From: Bradyrhizobium betae
Lineage (GTDB): Bacteria; Pseudomonadota; Alphaproteobacteria; Rhizobiales; Xanthobacteraceae
Length of the DNA: 64,000 nt
Direction: 5' to 3'
Assembly: GCF_004123905.1 (NCBI RefSeq)
Contig: NZ_MZXW01000057.1
Location: 91,440 to 155,439, forward strand
The translations under genes and the position numbers were made by a program. The notes under the pieces were generated by a model. The model was given only the letters and a program-made list of their open reading frames with translations. It made no database searches and had not been told where the DNA came from. Below are positions 18,677 through 28,321 of this stretch, piece after piece (position 1 is the stretch's first letter; every line of letters starts with the position of its first letter).

Positions 18677-20320
18677 ATGCCGAATGGCGCCAAAACTTCC
18701 GAGAGCCCCAACATCCTGCTCATCCTCAACGACGACATGGGCTTTTCGGACATTGGCTGTTACGGCGGCGAGATCCAGACGCCGAACCTCGATCGTCTTG
18801 CGGCGAACGGGCTGCGTTACTCTCAGTTCTACAACACCGCGCGCTGCAGCCCGTCTCGCGCCTCGCTGCTGACCGGCCTGCATCCGCACCAGACCGGCAT
18901 CGGCATCCTCACCTACAGCAACGGTCCGGAAGGCTATGCCGGCAATCTGAACAAGAGTTGCGTGACGATCGCCGAAGCGCTCAAGAGCAGGAATTATACG
19001 AGCTATCTCAGCGGCAAGTGGCATATCGCCAGCACCCTCACCGAGCCGACCGACGCCTGGCCGATGCAGCGCGGCTTCGACCATTTCTATGGCACCATCA
19101 TCGGTGCCGGCAGCTTCTATCACCCGAATACGCTAACCCGCGGCAACGACAATATCGAACACGAGCCGGTTAAGGACCCGTCGTTCTTCTATACGGATGC
19201 GATCAGCGACCAGGCGGCCACCTTCATCCGTGAGCACAGGGCGGAAAAGCCCGGCGCGCCGTTCTTCCAGTACGTCGCCTATACCGCCCCGCACTGGCCG
19301 CTCCACGCCCATGACGAGGACATAGCAAAATACAAGGGCCGCTTCGACGCCGGCTGGGACAAGCTACGCGAGGAGCGCCTCAAGCGCCTCGTGGAGGACG
19401 GCATCATCCATCCGAACTGGCGCCTCACCGATCGTGATCCGACCCAGCCCGCGTGGACCGACGCCGAGCAGCGCGAATGGACGCTGCGCTGCATGGAGGT
19501 GTACGCGGCCCAGATCGACCGGATGGACCAGGGCATCGGGCGTATCCTGAAGGCGCTGGAAGAAACCGGCCAGATGGACAACACGCTGATCATCTTCCTC
19601 TCGGACAACGGCGCCTGCGCCGAGAACATTCCGGAAGGCGTCACTGCGAAGGAGCTGGTCGACCAGCTCATGATCGCGCAGGCAAAGACCCGCGACGGCA
19701 GGCCGGTGCGCTTCGGCAACGATCCAAGCCTTATGCCCGGCGGCGAGGACACTTACCAGAGCTACGGCACCGCCTGGGCCAATCTCTCCAACACCCCGTT
19801 CCGGCTCTATAAGCACTGGGTTCACGAGGGCGGTATCGCCACGCCGTTCATTGTGCACTGGCCGCGCGGCATCTCCGAAAAGGGCGGCCTGCGGCACAAT
19901 CCAAGCCAGCTCACCGACGTGATGGCGACCATTCTTGACGTCACCGGTGCCACCTACCCCAGTGAATACAACGGCAACACTATTTTGCCCTGCGAGGGCG
20001 AGAGCCTGGTGCCATCATTCGGGGCAGCTTATGGCAATCGGGGCCCGCTGTTCTGGGAGCACGAAGGCAATGCGGCTGTGCGCACCGGCAAGTGGAAGCT
20101 GGTGCGGAAATATCCTGGCCCTTGGGAACTCTACGACATGGAAACCGACCGCACCGAGATGAACGATCTGGCCGCGCAACATCCGGATCGCGTCCGCGAG
20201 TTGACGGCGCAGTATCAGCAATGGGCCAATCGTTGCGGCGTGATCCCGCGCGAGAAGATTCTCGAATTGATGAAGGCGGAAGGCGGCACGGCCTTCTGGG
20301 AAGAAGAGAAGCAGAAATAA
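18677..20320 (+). CDS. Cytoplasmic type I sulfatase (arylsulfatase AtsA-like)
   Basis: 547 residues. All core sulfatase features are present: metal-binding N-DDMG (D19, D20), the maturation motif C57-S-P-S-R where Cys becomes formylglycine, K114 and H116 in SGKWH, H206 in TAPHW, D310-N311 in FLSDNGA, and K379 in RLYKHWVHEGGIATP. There is no signal peptide: the protein starts MPNGAKTSESPNILL, so it should act in the cytosol on an imported sulfate ester. The maturation enzyme follows after 3 bp. Precise substrate unknown; the ABC genes upstream suggest a sulfated carbohydrate. Confidence 0.92.
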   Translation: MPNGAKTSESPNILLILNDDMGFSDIGCYGGEIQTPNLDRLAANGLRYSQFYNTARCSPSRASLLTGLHPHQTGIGILTYSNGPEGYAGNLNKSCVTIAEALKSRNYTSYLSGKWHIASTLTEPTDAWPMQRGFDHFYGTIIGAGSFYHPNTLTRGNDNIEHEPVKDPSFFYTDAISDQAATFIREHRAEKPGAPFFQYVAYTAPHWPLHAHDEDIAKYKGRFDAGWDKLREERLKRLVEDGIIHPNWRLTDRDPTQPAWTDAEQREWTLRCMEVYAAQIDRMDQGIGRILKALEETGQMDNTLIIFLSDNGACAENIPEGVTAKELVDQLMIAQAKTRDGRPVRFGNDPSLMPGGEDTYQSYGTAWANLSNTPFRLYKHWVHEGGIATPFIVHWPRGISEKGGLRHNPSQLTDVMATILDVTGATYPSEYNGNTILPCEGESLVPSFGAAYGNRGPLFWEHEGNAAVRTGKWKLVRKYPGPWELYDMETDRTEMNDLAAQHPDRVRELTAQYQQWANRCGVIPREKILELMKAEGGTAFWEEEKQK

Positions 20321-20323
20321 CTC

Positions 20324-21298
20324 ATGACCGGGGATCGTTCACATTGCTGCACCCGAGGCGACGCCGGCAAGGAGTCGGCGCCGTCCAGCGAGGCGCAAGG
20401 AGCTATCCCCCCTGGTCCGACGATGATCCAGCGCCGCTGGAGCTCATTGCTCGGTGGCACCTTCCACATGGGTTCGGCCGACAAAAGGTTTGTCGAAGAT
20501 GGCGAGGGCCCGGTGCGGCCGGTCACCTTGTCGCCGTTCGCCATCGCCTGTCATGCCGTGAGCAATCTGCAGTTCGGCGACTTCGTCCGCGCTACGGGCT
20601 ATACGACCGAGGCCGAACGCTACGGCTGGAGTTTTGTCTTTGGAGGCTTGTTGCCGGAAGAGACGCGCACCGTCCAATTGACACGCGTTCAGGAGACACC
20701 ATGGTGGCTTGCGGTGCTGCGCGCATATTGGGCACAGCCAGAGGGACCGGCGAGCAGCATTCTCGACCGGCTCGACCACCCCGTCGTCCACGTCTCCTGG
20801 AACGACGCACAGGCTTACTGCGCATGGTCAGGGACGCGGCTGCCGACCGAAGCGGAATGGGAGATGGCCGCGCGCGGCGGGTTGGACCAGGCCACCTATC
20901 CCTGGGGCAACCAGCTGCAGCCCGACGGCGAGCATCGCTGCAACATCTGGCAGGGCAACTTTCCCGACCGCAATACCATGGATGATAGCTATTTTGGTAC
21001 AGCGCCCGTTCATGCATTCGCCCCAAACGGATACGGTCTGCACAATGTGGCCGGAAACGTCTGGGAATGGTGCGAGGACTATTTTTCGCCGAGCTATCAC
21101 CGCCTCACCACATCTAACGATCCCTTGAACCGCGAACCGGCTCCGAACCGTTCGATGCGCGGCGGATCCTTCCTCTGCCAGGAATCCTACTGCAACCGCT
21201 ACCGCGTCGCGGCGCGAAGCTCTAATACGCCCAACTCTTCGTCGAGCAATATCGGCTTCCGCGTCGTGCGTACCGAGCCGTTGCGGGATCCGGCGTAG
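20324..21298 (+). CDS. Formylglycine-generating enzyme (sulfatase-modifying factor)
   Basis: 324 residues of the FGE-sulfatase fold (GGTFHMGS near residue 44, RLPTEAEWEMAARGG near 170, GNVWEWCEDYF near 245). The copper-binding active-site pair is visible in RGGSFLCQESYC (C285 and C290), which separates true formylglycine-generating enzymes from related proteins lacking the cysteines. It oxidises the sulfatase cysteine to formylglycine in the cytosol. Starts 3 bp after the sulfatase stop. Confidence 0.93.
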   Translation: MTGDRSHCCTRGDAGKESAPSSEAQGAIPPGPTMIQRRWSSLLGGTFHMGSADKRFVEDGEGPVRPVTLSPFAIACHAVSNLQFGDFVRATGYTTEAERYGWSFVFGGLLPEETRTVQLTRVQETPWWLAVLRAYWAQPEGPASSILDRLDHPVVHVSWNDAQAYCAWSGTRLPTEAEWEMAARGGLDQATYPWGNQLQPDGEHRCNIWQGNFPDRNTMDDSYFGTAPVHAFAPNGYGLHNVAGNVWEWCEDYFSPSYHRLTTSNDPLNREPAPNRSMRGGSFLCQESYCNRYRVAARSSNTPNSSSSNIGFRVVRTEPLRDPA

Positions 21299-21300
21299 TT

Positions 21301-23091
21301 ATGGTGTCGGCACCCCATCCTGCGAAGCCGGCCGGTACGCCCGGCGTCCGCCTGCTGCCGTTGTTCCTGCGCAATTTCGTGCGCAATCGCGAGACTGGCC
21401 TCGTGCTGGTCGCCATCGTCGTCGGACTGCTCGGCGGCGTGCTCGTGGCCGCGATCTCGAGCCTCAGCCAGGTCTCTCACGCACTGCTGTTCGACATTCC
21501 TGTCGACGCACATCTCAGCGCCACCGGCGTGATTTCGTGGCAGCGAACACTGCTGATCCCGATGCTCGGCGGCTTGGTGCTGGCGCTGATCGGGCTCTAC
21601 TTCGCCCGACGCGTAAAGGGCCAGCAGCTCGCCGACGCGATTGAGGCGAATGCGCTCTATGGCGGCCGGCTGTCGTTTCGCGGCAGCCTCCTGATTTCGA
21701 TGCAGACGCTGCTCTCAAACGGTTTCGGTGGATCAGTCGGACTGGAGGCGGGATACACCCAGATCTGCGCGATGTTCGGCTCTCATGTCGGGCAGCGCCT
21801 CGCCGCACGACGTAACGACATGCGGCTCCTGGTCGCCTGCGGCGCCGCGGGTGCGATCAGCGCTGCGTTTTCTGCACCTCTGGCCGGCGCCTTCTACGCC
21901 TTCGAGGTCGTGATGGGCATGTACACTTCCGCGGCACTTGTTCCCGTCACCGCTAGCGCCGTTACTGCGTGGCTGGTCGCGCGGCAATTGACGCACCAGT
22001 CGTTCCTGATGGTGCCCGGCTTCCCCTCACCGGTGTCCGTCGAGATGATCGGGCAAACCGTGCTGATCGGCGTCATCTGCGCCTTCGTCAGCATTATCGT
22101 CATGCTCGCAGTCGCATTCTCGGAACGGTGCTTTCAGCGCATCACGGTATTCAAGGGATTCGTACGGCCGATCCTCGGAGGCCTGCTGCTCGGCGGTCTT
22201 GCCCTGCTGACGCCGACCGTGCTGGGCGCCGGCCATGGCGCGATGCAGATCCTTCTCGTCAGCAATCCGACCTGGCTCCTGCTCACCACGACTATCGTAT
22301 TCAAGATTCTTGCCTCAGCCATCTCGCTCGGCTCGGGCTTCCGTGGCGGTCTGTTCTTCGCTTCACTACTGCTCGGCGCGCTGATCGGGCAGCTCTACAG
22401 CATCGTGCTGACCGGCCTTCTTCCTACGCTCGCCCTGCAACCGGGCACCGCTGCCATTGCCGCACTGGCTGCTCTGGGCACCGGCGTGCTGGGCGCGCCG
22501 TTCAGCATGGTCTGTCTCGCGCTCGAAATCACCGGCGACTTCTCCGTCACGGTTGGCGCGGTGGTCGCATCATCGGTCTGCGCGCTCATTGTCCGCGAGC
22601 TTTTCGGCTACAGCTTTGCGACGTGGCGCTTCCATTTGAGGGGCGAGGTCATCCGTGGCCCGCAAGACATCGGCTGGGCCAGACAAATGAGCGCGGCGTC
22701 CCTGATGCGCACGGACTTCGAGAACGCCCCGACGACGATGCCGATCGGCGAGGCGCAAAGGCTGTTTTCGCCGGCGCTGGTCCGGCAGGTCGTGCTGCTC
22801 GATCCCAACGACGCTTATGCCGGCATCGTTCCGGCCGCGACGCTGCATTCGGTCGCCAACCGGGACGACGAGCCGCTCGGATCGCTGGCGCAGCAACAGG
22901 ATGAATGCCTGCTTCCGACTACGTCCGTTCGTGAGATCCTGAAAGCCTTCGAGCGCAGCGAGGCAGACGTCCTAGCAGTCGTTGACCGCGGCGACAGTCG
23001 CACAGCGATCGGAACGCTAAGCGAATCCCACGTGCTGCGCACCTATGGCGAAGAACTCGAGCGTCGGAACCAGGAATTGTTTTCCCGGTAG
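21301..23091 (+). CDS. CLC-type chloride channel/antiporter
   Basis: 596 residues, roughly ten membrane segments. CLC signatures: GFGGSVGLEAGYTQ near residue 143 (Glu at the gating-glutamate position), SAPLAGAFYAFE near 195, and GSGFRGGLFFASLLLGA near 343. A soluble C-terminal part of about 140 residues probably folds as paired CBS-like domains. Begins 2 bp after the FGE stop, so it is part of the sulfatase operon, an unusual partner. It could balance charge or export anion, but no selectivity can be read. Confidence 0.87.
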   Translation: MVSAPHPAKPAGTPGVRLLPLFLRNFVRNRETGLVLVAIVVGLLGGVLVAAISSLSQVSHALLFDIPVDAHLSATGVISWQRTLLIPMLGGLVLALIGLYFARRVKGQQLADAIEANALYGGRLSFRGSLLISMQTLLSNGFGGSVGLEAGYTQICAMFGSHVGQRLAARRNDMRLLVACGAAGAISAAFSAPLAGAFYAFEVVMGMYTSAALVPVTASAVTAWLVARQLTHQSFLMVPGFPSPVSVEMIGQTVLIGVICAFVSIIVMLAVAFSERCFQRITVFKGFVRPILGGLLLGGLALLTPTVLGAGHGAMQILLVSNPTWLLLTTTIVFKILASAISLGSGFRGGLFFASLLLGALIGQLYSIVLTGLLPTLALQPGTAAIAALAALGTGVLGAPFSMVCLALEITGDFSVTVGAVVASSVCALIVRELFGYSFATWRFHLRGEVIRGPQDIGWARQMSAASLMRTDFENAPTTMPIGEAQRLFSPALVRQVVLLDPNDAYAGIVPAATLHSVANRDDEPLGSLAQQQDECLLPTTSVREILKAFERSEADVLAVVDRGDSRTAIGTLSESHVLRTYGEELERRNQELFSR

Positions 23092-23144
23092 ACGGTCAAA
23101 GTCCAGGTTTGAGCATGACCTGGCCGGAAAGCCGCATCGCGCTT

Positions 23145-23867
23145 TTACGGCCGCAAGTCCATGTCGATACGCACGAAATCGCCGCGATAGGTGACCTCGC
23201 CGAGATAGATCACTGTACGGTCGCTGGTTGTGAAGACACGACGGACTTCGGCCACGGGCGAGTTGAGGGGCACGCGAAGCAGCCGCGCCGCCTCGAGATC
23301 CGCGGTACCGATCGTAAGCGTCTGACGGGCGCTGGCGATCGCGGGATCCCTGAGATCGTTGAGGATCGGGATCACGGTCTCGTTGCGAAAGCGCTTTGGC
23401 GACCTGCGAAAGATCTTCTCGTCGAGATAGATGGAAATGACGCAGTAAGGCTGCTTCTGGCGTGAGTGCAGGCGGCGCATAAAGACGTATTTCTCGGCCG
23501 GCTTGCCGTCTTCGGGAAGCAGCGGCGCATCACTGCGGCTTTCCGAGATGTTGATGATCTCCGGCGAGGTGTCGCGGTACATGTCCGCAAGGTCCGACAG
23601 CGTAGTCTCGACCTTGAGCCAGCGATCCTGCCGCAAAGAGCCCGTGACAAACGTGCCGCGTCCCTGCTGGGCCCCGATGACGCCGTCGCGGGCAAGCAGC
23701 TCGACCGCCTGACGGATCGTGACGCGCGACACCCCGAACTCGGCCGCAAGCTCCTCATTGGCTGGCAGGCGAAAGCCGCGGGTCCAGGTGCCGCGCGCAA
23801 TCCGCTGGCGGAAGATGTCGGCAATCTGCGCGTATTTGGGGACGTGACTGTCGGAATTCAATTCCAT
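23145..23867 (-). CDS. GntR-family regulator with UTRA domain
   Basis: 240 residues. Winged helix (FRLPANEELAAEFGVSRVTIRQAVELLARDGVIGAQQGRGTFV) then UTRA effector domain (PYCVISIYLDEKIF; AEVRRVF). Last gene of a minus-strand unit enolase-GMC oxidoreductase-GntR, 27 bp after the oxidoreductase. Probably controls this unit and the divergent NitT/TauT-type importer. Converges on the CLC gene, leaving 53 bp between. Confidence 0.88.
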   Translation of the reverse strand: MELNSDSHVPKYAQIADIFRQRIARGTWTRGFRLPANEELAAEFGVSRVTIRQAVELLARDGVIGAQQGRGTFVTGSLRQDRWLKVETTLSDLADMYRDTSPEIINISESRSDAPLLPEDGKPAEKYVFMRRLHSRQKQPYCVISIYLDEKIFRRSPKRFRNETVIPILNDLRDPAIASARQTLTIGTADLEAARLLRVPLNSPVAEVRRVFTTSDRTVIYLGEVTYRGDFVRIDMDLRP

Positions 23868-23894
23868 CTCGCCTCCGGTAGATCAATGAATCGA

Positions 23895-25490
23895 TCAGGC
23901 CATGACAAGAGCTGCACCGCGCTCGCCAATCATCAGGCTGGTCGCGTTCGTGTTGGCCGAAGTGATCTGCGGCATCACCGAGGCATCGATCACCCGGAGC
24001 CGCTCGACGCCGCGCACGCGCAGCTGCGGATCGAGCACCGCTCGCTCGTCCCGGCCCATGCGGCAGGTCCCGGCACAGTGAAACACGGTGCCACCCGTGT
24101 TGCGCGCAAAATCCCACAGCCCGGCATCGTCCGTTGCCGCATCTCCCGGCACCACCTCGATGTCCCACAGCGGACGAAACGCCTTCTGTTGGTAGATCTC
24201 GCGCAGGATGTTCAGGCCCGCAACGATGGTCTTGCGATCGATCTCCTCGGCGAAATAGTTGGGCGCGATCCGCGGCTGCTCGAACGGATCGGTCGAACTG
24301 ATCGCAAGCCGGCCGCGCGATTTTCCGTGGCATTGCCACACCGAAGCGGTAAATCCGGAATAGGTGTGAAGGGGCTCACCGGGCTTGTCGACCGACAGTG
24401 GCATCACGTTAAACTGCACGTCCGGCCTGCCGCCGACGGCGTATTCGGTGCAGGCTGCGCCCCCCACCTGCCCTGCGCCGACCGTCAACGGGCCGCTGCC
24501 TGCCAGCATCCATTGCAGGCCCATCTTCGCAAGCTCGACCGGATTTCGGACCTGATCGTTGAGCGAGATCCGCTCCTTCAGGCGGACGATCAGCCGGGCT
24601 TGATAGTGGTCCTGAAGATTTGCGCCGACCTCCGGAGCATCGGCAACGACGGGGATGCCGAGCTTGTGCAGTAGATCAGCAGGACCGACGCCGGAAAGCT
24701 GGAGGATTTGCGGCGACTGCAGCGCCCCGCCCGACAAAATGACCTCGCGATCGGCTCTCGCGCGGTGCACCTGCCCCTTCCTGATCCATTCGACGCCGTT
24801 CGCAACGGGGCCTGCGAATGTGACCTTACTGACCTGCGCATGGGTGATGATAGTGAGATTGGGCCTGGCAGCAATCGGACGAAGAAAGGCGGAGGCGGAG
24901 CTGGTCCGCCAGTGACGCCCAATGCCGAGCTGGTAAGTGCCGACGCCGAGCGTGGTTGCGCCGTTGAAGTCGGGATTGGATGGCAGACCAAACTGCACAC
25001 CCGCCTCGACCCAGGCCCTAGATGCTCGATTGTCGTTGCGGAGATCTGAGACCTCGAACTCCCCAAGCCCGCCGTGAAACTGGCTCTCGCCGCCGCGGTA
25101 GCGTTCGTAGCGCCGGAAATACGGCAGGACGTCACGATAGCTCCAGCCATCGGCGCCAAAGCGTTCCCAGTCGTCGAAATCCTCGTGCTGGCCGCGGATG
25201 AAGATCAGGCCGTTAATCGACGAGGACCCTCCGAGCACACGGCCGCGCGGCCAGACGATGGCGCGCCCGCCGCTGCCTTCCGACGGCTCCGTCCTGAACA
25301 GGCGCGAGAAACGTTCGTTGTAGATGGTCCGATAGTACCCGACCGGAAGCCTGAGCCAAAAATTCCGGTCCGATCCACCGGCTTCCAGCAGCAGCACGCG
25401 GCAGGCGGGATCGGCGGACAGCCGGTTTGCGACCACGCAGCCCGCCGAGCCCGCGCCGACGATGATGTAGTCGTAGCCGGGCGATGACAT
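23895..25490 (-). CDS. GMC-family FAD oxidoreductase (choline/alcohol dehydrogenase type)
   Basis: 531 residues. N-terminal FAD motif YIIVGAGSAGCVVANRLS, GMC signature 1 (GGSSSINGLIFIRG) near residue 85, signature 2 (GALQSPQILQLSGVG) near 255, and a C-terminal CRMG...LRVIDASVMPQITSANTNA region with the active-site Asn. Oxidises a primary alcohol or sugar-type substrate using FAD. No signal peptide, so cytosolic or membrane-associated. Start and the preceding stop share one base (TGATG). Confidence 0.9.
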   Translation of the reverse strand: MSSPGYDYIIVGAGSAGCVVANRLSADPACRVLLLEAGGSDRNFWLRLPVGYYRTIYNERFSRLFRTEPSEGSGGRAIVWPRGRVLGGSSSINGLIFIRGQHEDFDDWERFGADGWSYRDVLPYFRRYERYRGGESQFHGGLGEFEVSDLRNDNRASRAWVEAGVQFGLPSNPDFNGATTLGVGTYQLGIGRHWRTSSASAFLRPIAARPNLTIITHAQVSKVTFAGPVANGVEWIRKGQVHRARADREVILSGGALQSPQILQLSGVGPADLLHKLGIPVVADAPEVGANLQDHYQARLIVRLKERISLNDQVRNPVELAKMGLQWMLAGSGPLTVGAGQVGGAACTEYAVGGRPDVQFNVMPLSVDKPGEPLHTYSGFTASVWQCHGKSRGRLAISSTDPFEQPRIAPNYFAEEIDRKTIVAGLNILREIYQQKAFRPLWDIEVVPGDAATDDAGLWDFARNTGGTVFHCAGTCRMGRDERAVLDPQLRVRGVERLRVIDASVMPQITSANTNATSLMIGERGAALVMA

Positions 25491-26617
25491 CAGGCGGTCC
25501 GGTACTGTTCGATCGACGCAAGGTCAGGCTTGAGCCCAAGACCTGGCCCGTCGCCGAGTTCGATCGCACCGTCCCGGACATCTAACACGGGGCCACAGAA
25601 GCGATCGCGCAGCGGGTTCTCATTGCAATCGACTTCCAGCAGCCCGTCTCCGCCGATGCCGGCCAGAAGATGGGCCGATGCGAGAAGTCCGATGCCGGCA
25701 CCAAGATAGTGCGGACAGAACATCTTGCCTGACTGCAGGATATCGCGGGCGATGCCCGCGCAAGCCGAGAGTCCACCCCATTTCGCGATGTCCGGCTGGA
25801 CCACGCCGAGAATCCGCTCACCCAGCACCTCGGCAAATCCGGCGTGGCTGGCGATGTTCTCGCCGGCCGCGAGCGGAAACCCGACTTTCTGGCGGAGCTG
25901 CTTCCACTCCTGCCGCGGGCGGTCGGCGCGGATCGGCTCCTCGAGCCAGCCAAGGCCGAACGCTTCCAGCTGCGGAGCAAGCTCAAGCGCCTGCGCGACG
26001 GTCCAGCCCTGGTTAACGTCAGCGGCGAGCAGGCCTTCGCCAACAAGCCGCCGCAGGGCCGCCAGATTGGCACGGTCGGCCGCCGGATCAAAACCTATCT
26101 TCAGCTTCAGAGCGCGGTAGCCGCGTGCGAGGGCTGCCTCCGCGGCGCGCTCTGATCCTGCGGGATTGATGCCGCTGGCATATACCTTGATCCTGTTCCG
26201 GGATCCGCCGAGCAGCCTCCACAGCGCAACGTTCTGGCGGCGCGCGTGAAGATCCCAAATAGCAAGGTCGATGCCGGCGATGGACTGTGCGAACGGACCC
26301 GCTTCGCCGGACTGCAGCGCGAGCACCGAGGTTCCCTGCGTCAGGCGCTCGAAAGCAGCTGATGGACCTTGCGCCTTGAATCCGACAAGGGCCGGCGCGA
26401 GCACCTCGTTGACCAGCCGAACACGATGCTCGGCTCCCGGCGCCGGAAAATTGCACCACACCTCGCCCCACCCCACGTGACCGTCCGTATCCTCGACGCG
26501 AACGAAAACGGCCGGCCGATCCGCCATCCGCCCGAACGAGGTGATGACAGGGGTCGTCAACGGATAGCGATAGCCGAAAGCCTGGAGGCTGCGAATGGAG
26601 AAGGGCGACGATGTCAT
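25490..26617 (-). CDS. Enolase-superfamily enzyme (mandelate racemase/muconate cycloisomerase group)
   Basis: 375 residues from ATG 26617. Barrel signature residues are visible: KxK in ALKLKIGFD near residue 165, first metal ligand in DVNQGW near 195, second in WLEEPI near 220, third in AGENIAS near 245, and the QPDIAKWGG strand. Probably a sugar-acid dehydratase or a cycloisomerase; the exact reaction is not readable. Upstream of the GMC oxidoreductase in one transcript and divergent from an ABC importer. Confidence 0.88.
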   Translation of the reverse strand: MTSSPFSIRSLQAFGYRYPLTTPVITSFGRMADRPAVFVRVEDTDGHVGWGEVWCNFPAPGAEHRVRLVNEVLAPALVGFKAQGPSAAFERLTQGTSVLALQSGEAGPFAQSIAGIDLAIWDLHARRQNVALWRLLGGSRNRIKVYASGINPAGSERAAEAALARGYRALKLKIGFDPAADRANLAALRRLVGEGLLAADVNQGWTVAQALELAPQLEAFGLGWLEEPIRADRPRQEWKQLRQKVGFPLAAGENIASHAGFAEVLGERILGVVQPDIAKWGGLSACAGIARDILQSGKMFCPHYLGAGIGLLASAHLLAGIGGDGLLEVDCNENPLRDRFCGPVLDVRDGAIELGDGPGLGLKPDLASIEQYRTA

Positions 26618-26724
26618 GCGCGGAAGGCCTGCGACGCCTATGACCAAAGGCGCTCTTGTATGGTCATCCTATTTATCATATGACTTTCGAAAACATCAAC
26701 CGCTATCCGGGTGGAATGCGTCGA

Positions 26725-27495
26725 ATGAACGGAGCAGGCGTGAGACGCTTTGGTCTCGGATTGATTCCGTGGTTCGGTGCAATCCTTCTCTGGTACGCGG
26801 TGCGCTGGAGCGGCTTCGTCAACGTCTCGCTGATCCCCGCTCCGCACCAGGTGGCCGCGAAATTCTTCGAGCTTCTCACCAAAGAAGGCCTTCTCGTCGA
26901 CATCTTCGCCTCCACCAGACGCGTCTTCTTCGGCGTCGCGCTCGGGATTCTTGCAGCGGTGCCCGTTGGCTTCCTGCTCGGCTGGTATCGCCCGGCCCGC
27001 ACCTTCGCCGACCCGATGATCAACTTCTTCCGCGCGCTGCCACCAATCGCGCTGATCCCGCTCGTGATTGTCTATTTCGGCGTGGACGAGGTCGCAAAAC
27101 TGGTCATCTTGTTCTACGCCTCATTCTTCTCCGGCGTGATCGTGATGTATGAAGGCGTCTCGCAGATCACGCCCCTCTACATCCGCGTAGCGCAGACGCT
27201 CGGTGCCAGTCAGGGCGAAATCTTCCGCAAGGTCATCATTCCCCTCACCGTCCCGCATATCCTCACCGCGTTACGGGTCGCATTGGGTGTGGCCTGGGCG
27301 ACTCTCGTGGCATCTGAGCTGATCGCCGCCCAGCGCGGACTTGGTGCGATGATCCAGAATGCCTCGACCTATTTCCTGCTCGATGTCATTTATGTCGGCA
27401 TCATCTGTATCGGCCTGATCGCTCTGCTCATGGACATGATCCTGCGCAAAATCACGGCGCGGTTGCTGGTGTGGCAGGATCGGGTCATCGCATGA
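26725..27495 (+). CDS. ABC permease, NitT/TauT (SsuC) type
   Basis: 256 residues if started at ATG 26725. Alternatives are ATG 26680, ATG 26716, or GTG 26740, which has GGAG five bases upstream. About six membrane segments and the family EAA-like loop (AQTLGASQGEIFRKVIIPLTVPHI) near residue 165. Inner-membrane subunit of an importer for small organic anions, sulfonates or similar. Divergent from the enolase unit; stop overlaps the ATPase start. Confidence 0.88.
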   Translation: MNGAGVRRFGLGLIPWFGAILLWYAVRWSGFVNVSLIPAPHQVAAKFFELLTKEGLLVDIFASTRRVFFGVALGILAAVPVGFLLGWYRPARTFADPMINFFRALPPIALIPLVIVYFGVDEVAKLVILFYASFFSGVIVMYEGVSQITPLYIRVAQTLGASQGEIFRKVIIPLTVPHILTALRVALGVAWATLVASELIAAQRGLGAMIQNASTYFLLDVIYVGIICIGLIALLMDMILRKITARLLVWQDRVIA

Positions 27496-28301
27496 AGAAG
27501 CGTGCGCAGTTCGAAAATGTTTCGTTGTCATTCGAAACTCCGAGGGGCCGCCTCAACGTCGTCGAGGACGTAAGCTACGACATCAACGATGGGGATTTCA
27601 TCGCGGTGATCGGCCCCTCCGGCTGTGGCAAGACCACGATGATGAGCATGCTCGCGGGTTTCCAGAGGCCGACGACCGGCAATGTGCTGTTCGACGGACG
27701 TCCCGTCGCGGGCCCCGAGCCCGAGCGCGGCGTCATCTTTCAGGAATATGGCGTCTTCCCGTGGCTGACCGTGAAGCAGAACATAGCTTTCGGCCTGAAG
27801 CTCAGCGCCAACCGCGTCCCGGCCGGTGAGCGCGATGCCATCTGCGATCACTATCTCGGCCTGATGGGATTGTCCGACTTCGCCAGCTCCTATCCGAAGC
27901 ATTTATCCGGCGGCATGCGTCAGCGGCTCGCGATCGCGCGTGCCTATGCCGTCAAGCCGCAGTTCCTGCTGATGGATGAGCCGTTCGGCGCGCTCGATGC
28001 CCAGACCCGATCCAACATGCAGAACCTACTGCTGAAAGTGCTCGAGACCGAAGGCAAGACTGTCATGCTAATCACCCACTCCGTGGAAGAGGCTATCTAC
28101 CTCGCCTCCCGCATCGTGGTGGTGACCGCACGGCCGGCACGGATCAGGCAGATCATCGACGTGCCGTTCGCCTATCCGCGCGACGAATCAATCCAGGAGC
28201 GAGCCGAATTCGGGGAGCTGCGAAGCTACATCAGGCGACTGGTGATGGATGAGTATCGCGCCCAGCAGGCGCAAATGCGTCCGGCATCGTTCGCGGAATA
28301 A
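27492..28301 (+). CDS. ABC transporter ATPase, NitT/TauT (SsuB) type
   Basis: 269 residues from ATG 27492 (ATGA overlap with the permease). Walker A GPSGCGKTT, Q-loop FQEYGVFPWLTV typical of SsuB/TauB, signature LSGGMRQR, Walker B FLLMDEPFGALD, and H-loop THSVEEA. Followed after 20 bp by the binding-protein gene. Confidence 0.93.
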   Translation: MKKRAQFENVSLSFETPRGRLNVVEDVSYDINDGDFIAVIGPSGCGKTTMMSMLAGFQRPTTGNVLFDGRPVAGPEPERGVIFQEYGVFPWLTVKQNIAFGLKLSANRVPAGERDAICDHYLGLMGLSDFASSYPKHLSGGMRQRLAIARAYAVKPQFLLMDEPFGALDAQTRSNMQNLLLKVLETEGKTVMLITHSVEEAIYLASRIVVVTARPARIRQIIDVPFAYPRDESIQERAEFGELRSYIRRLVMDEYRAQQAQMRPASFAE

Positions 28302-28321
28302 CAAACAAAACGGAGGATACC

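Noticed and set aside
26663..26684. GTCAT-12-ATGAC inverted repeat between the enolase-type gene and the permease
   Set aside because: Five-base arms with a 12-nt gap are expected by chance; kept out of the operator list although it lies in the right place for the GntR regulator.
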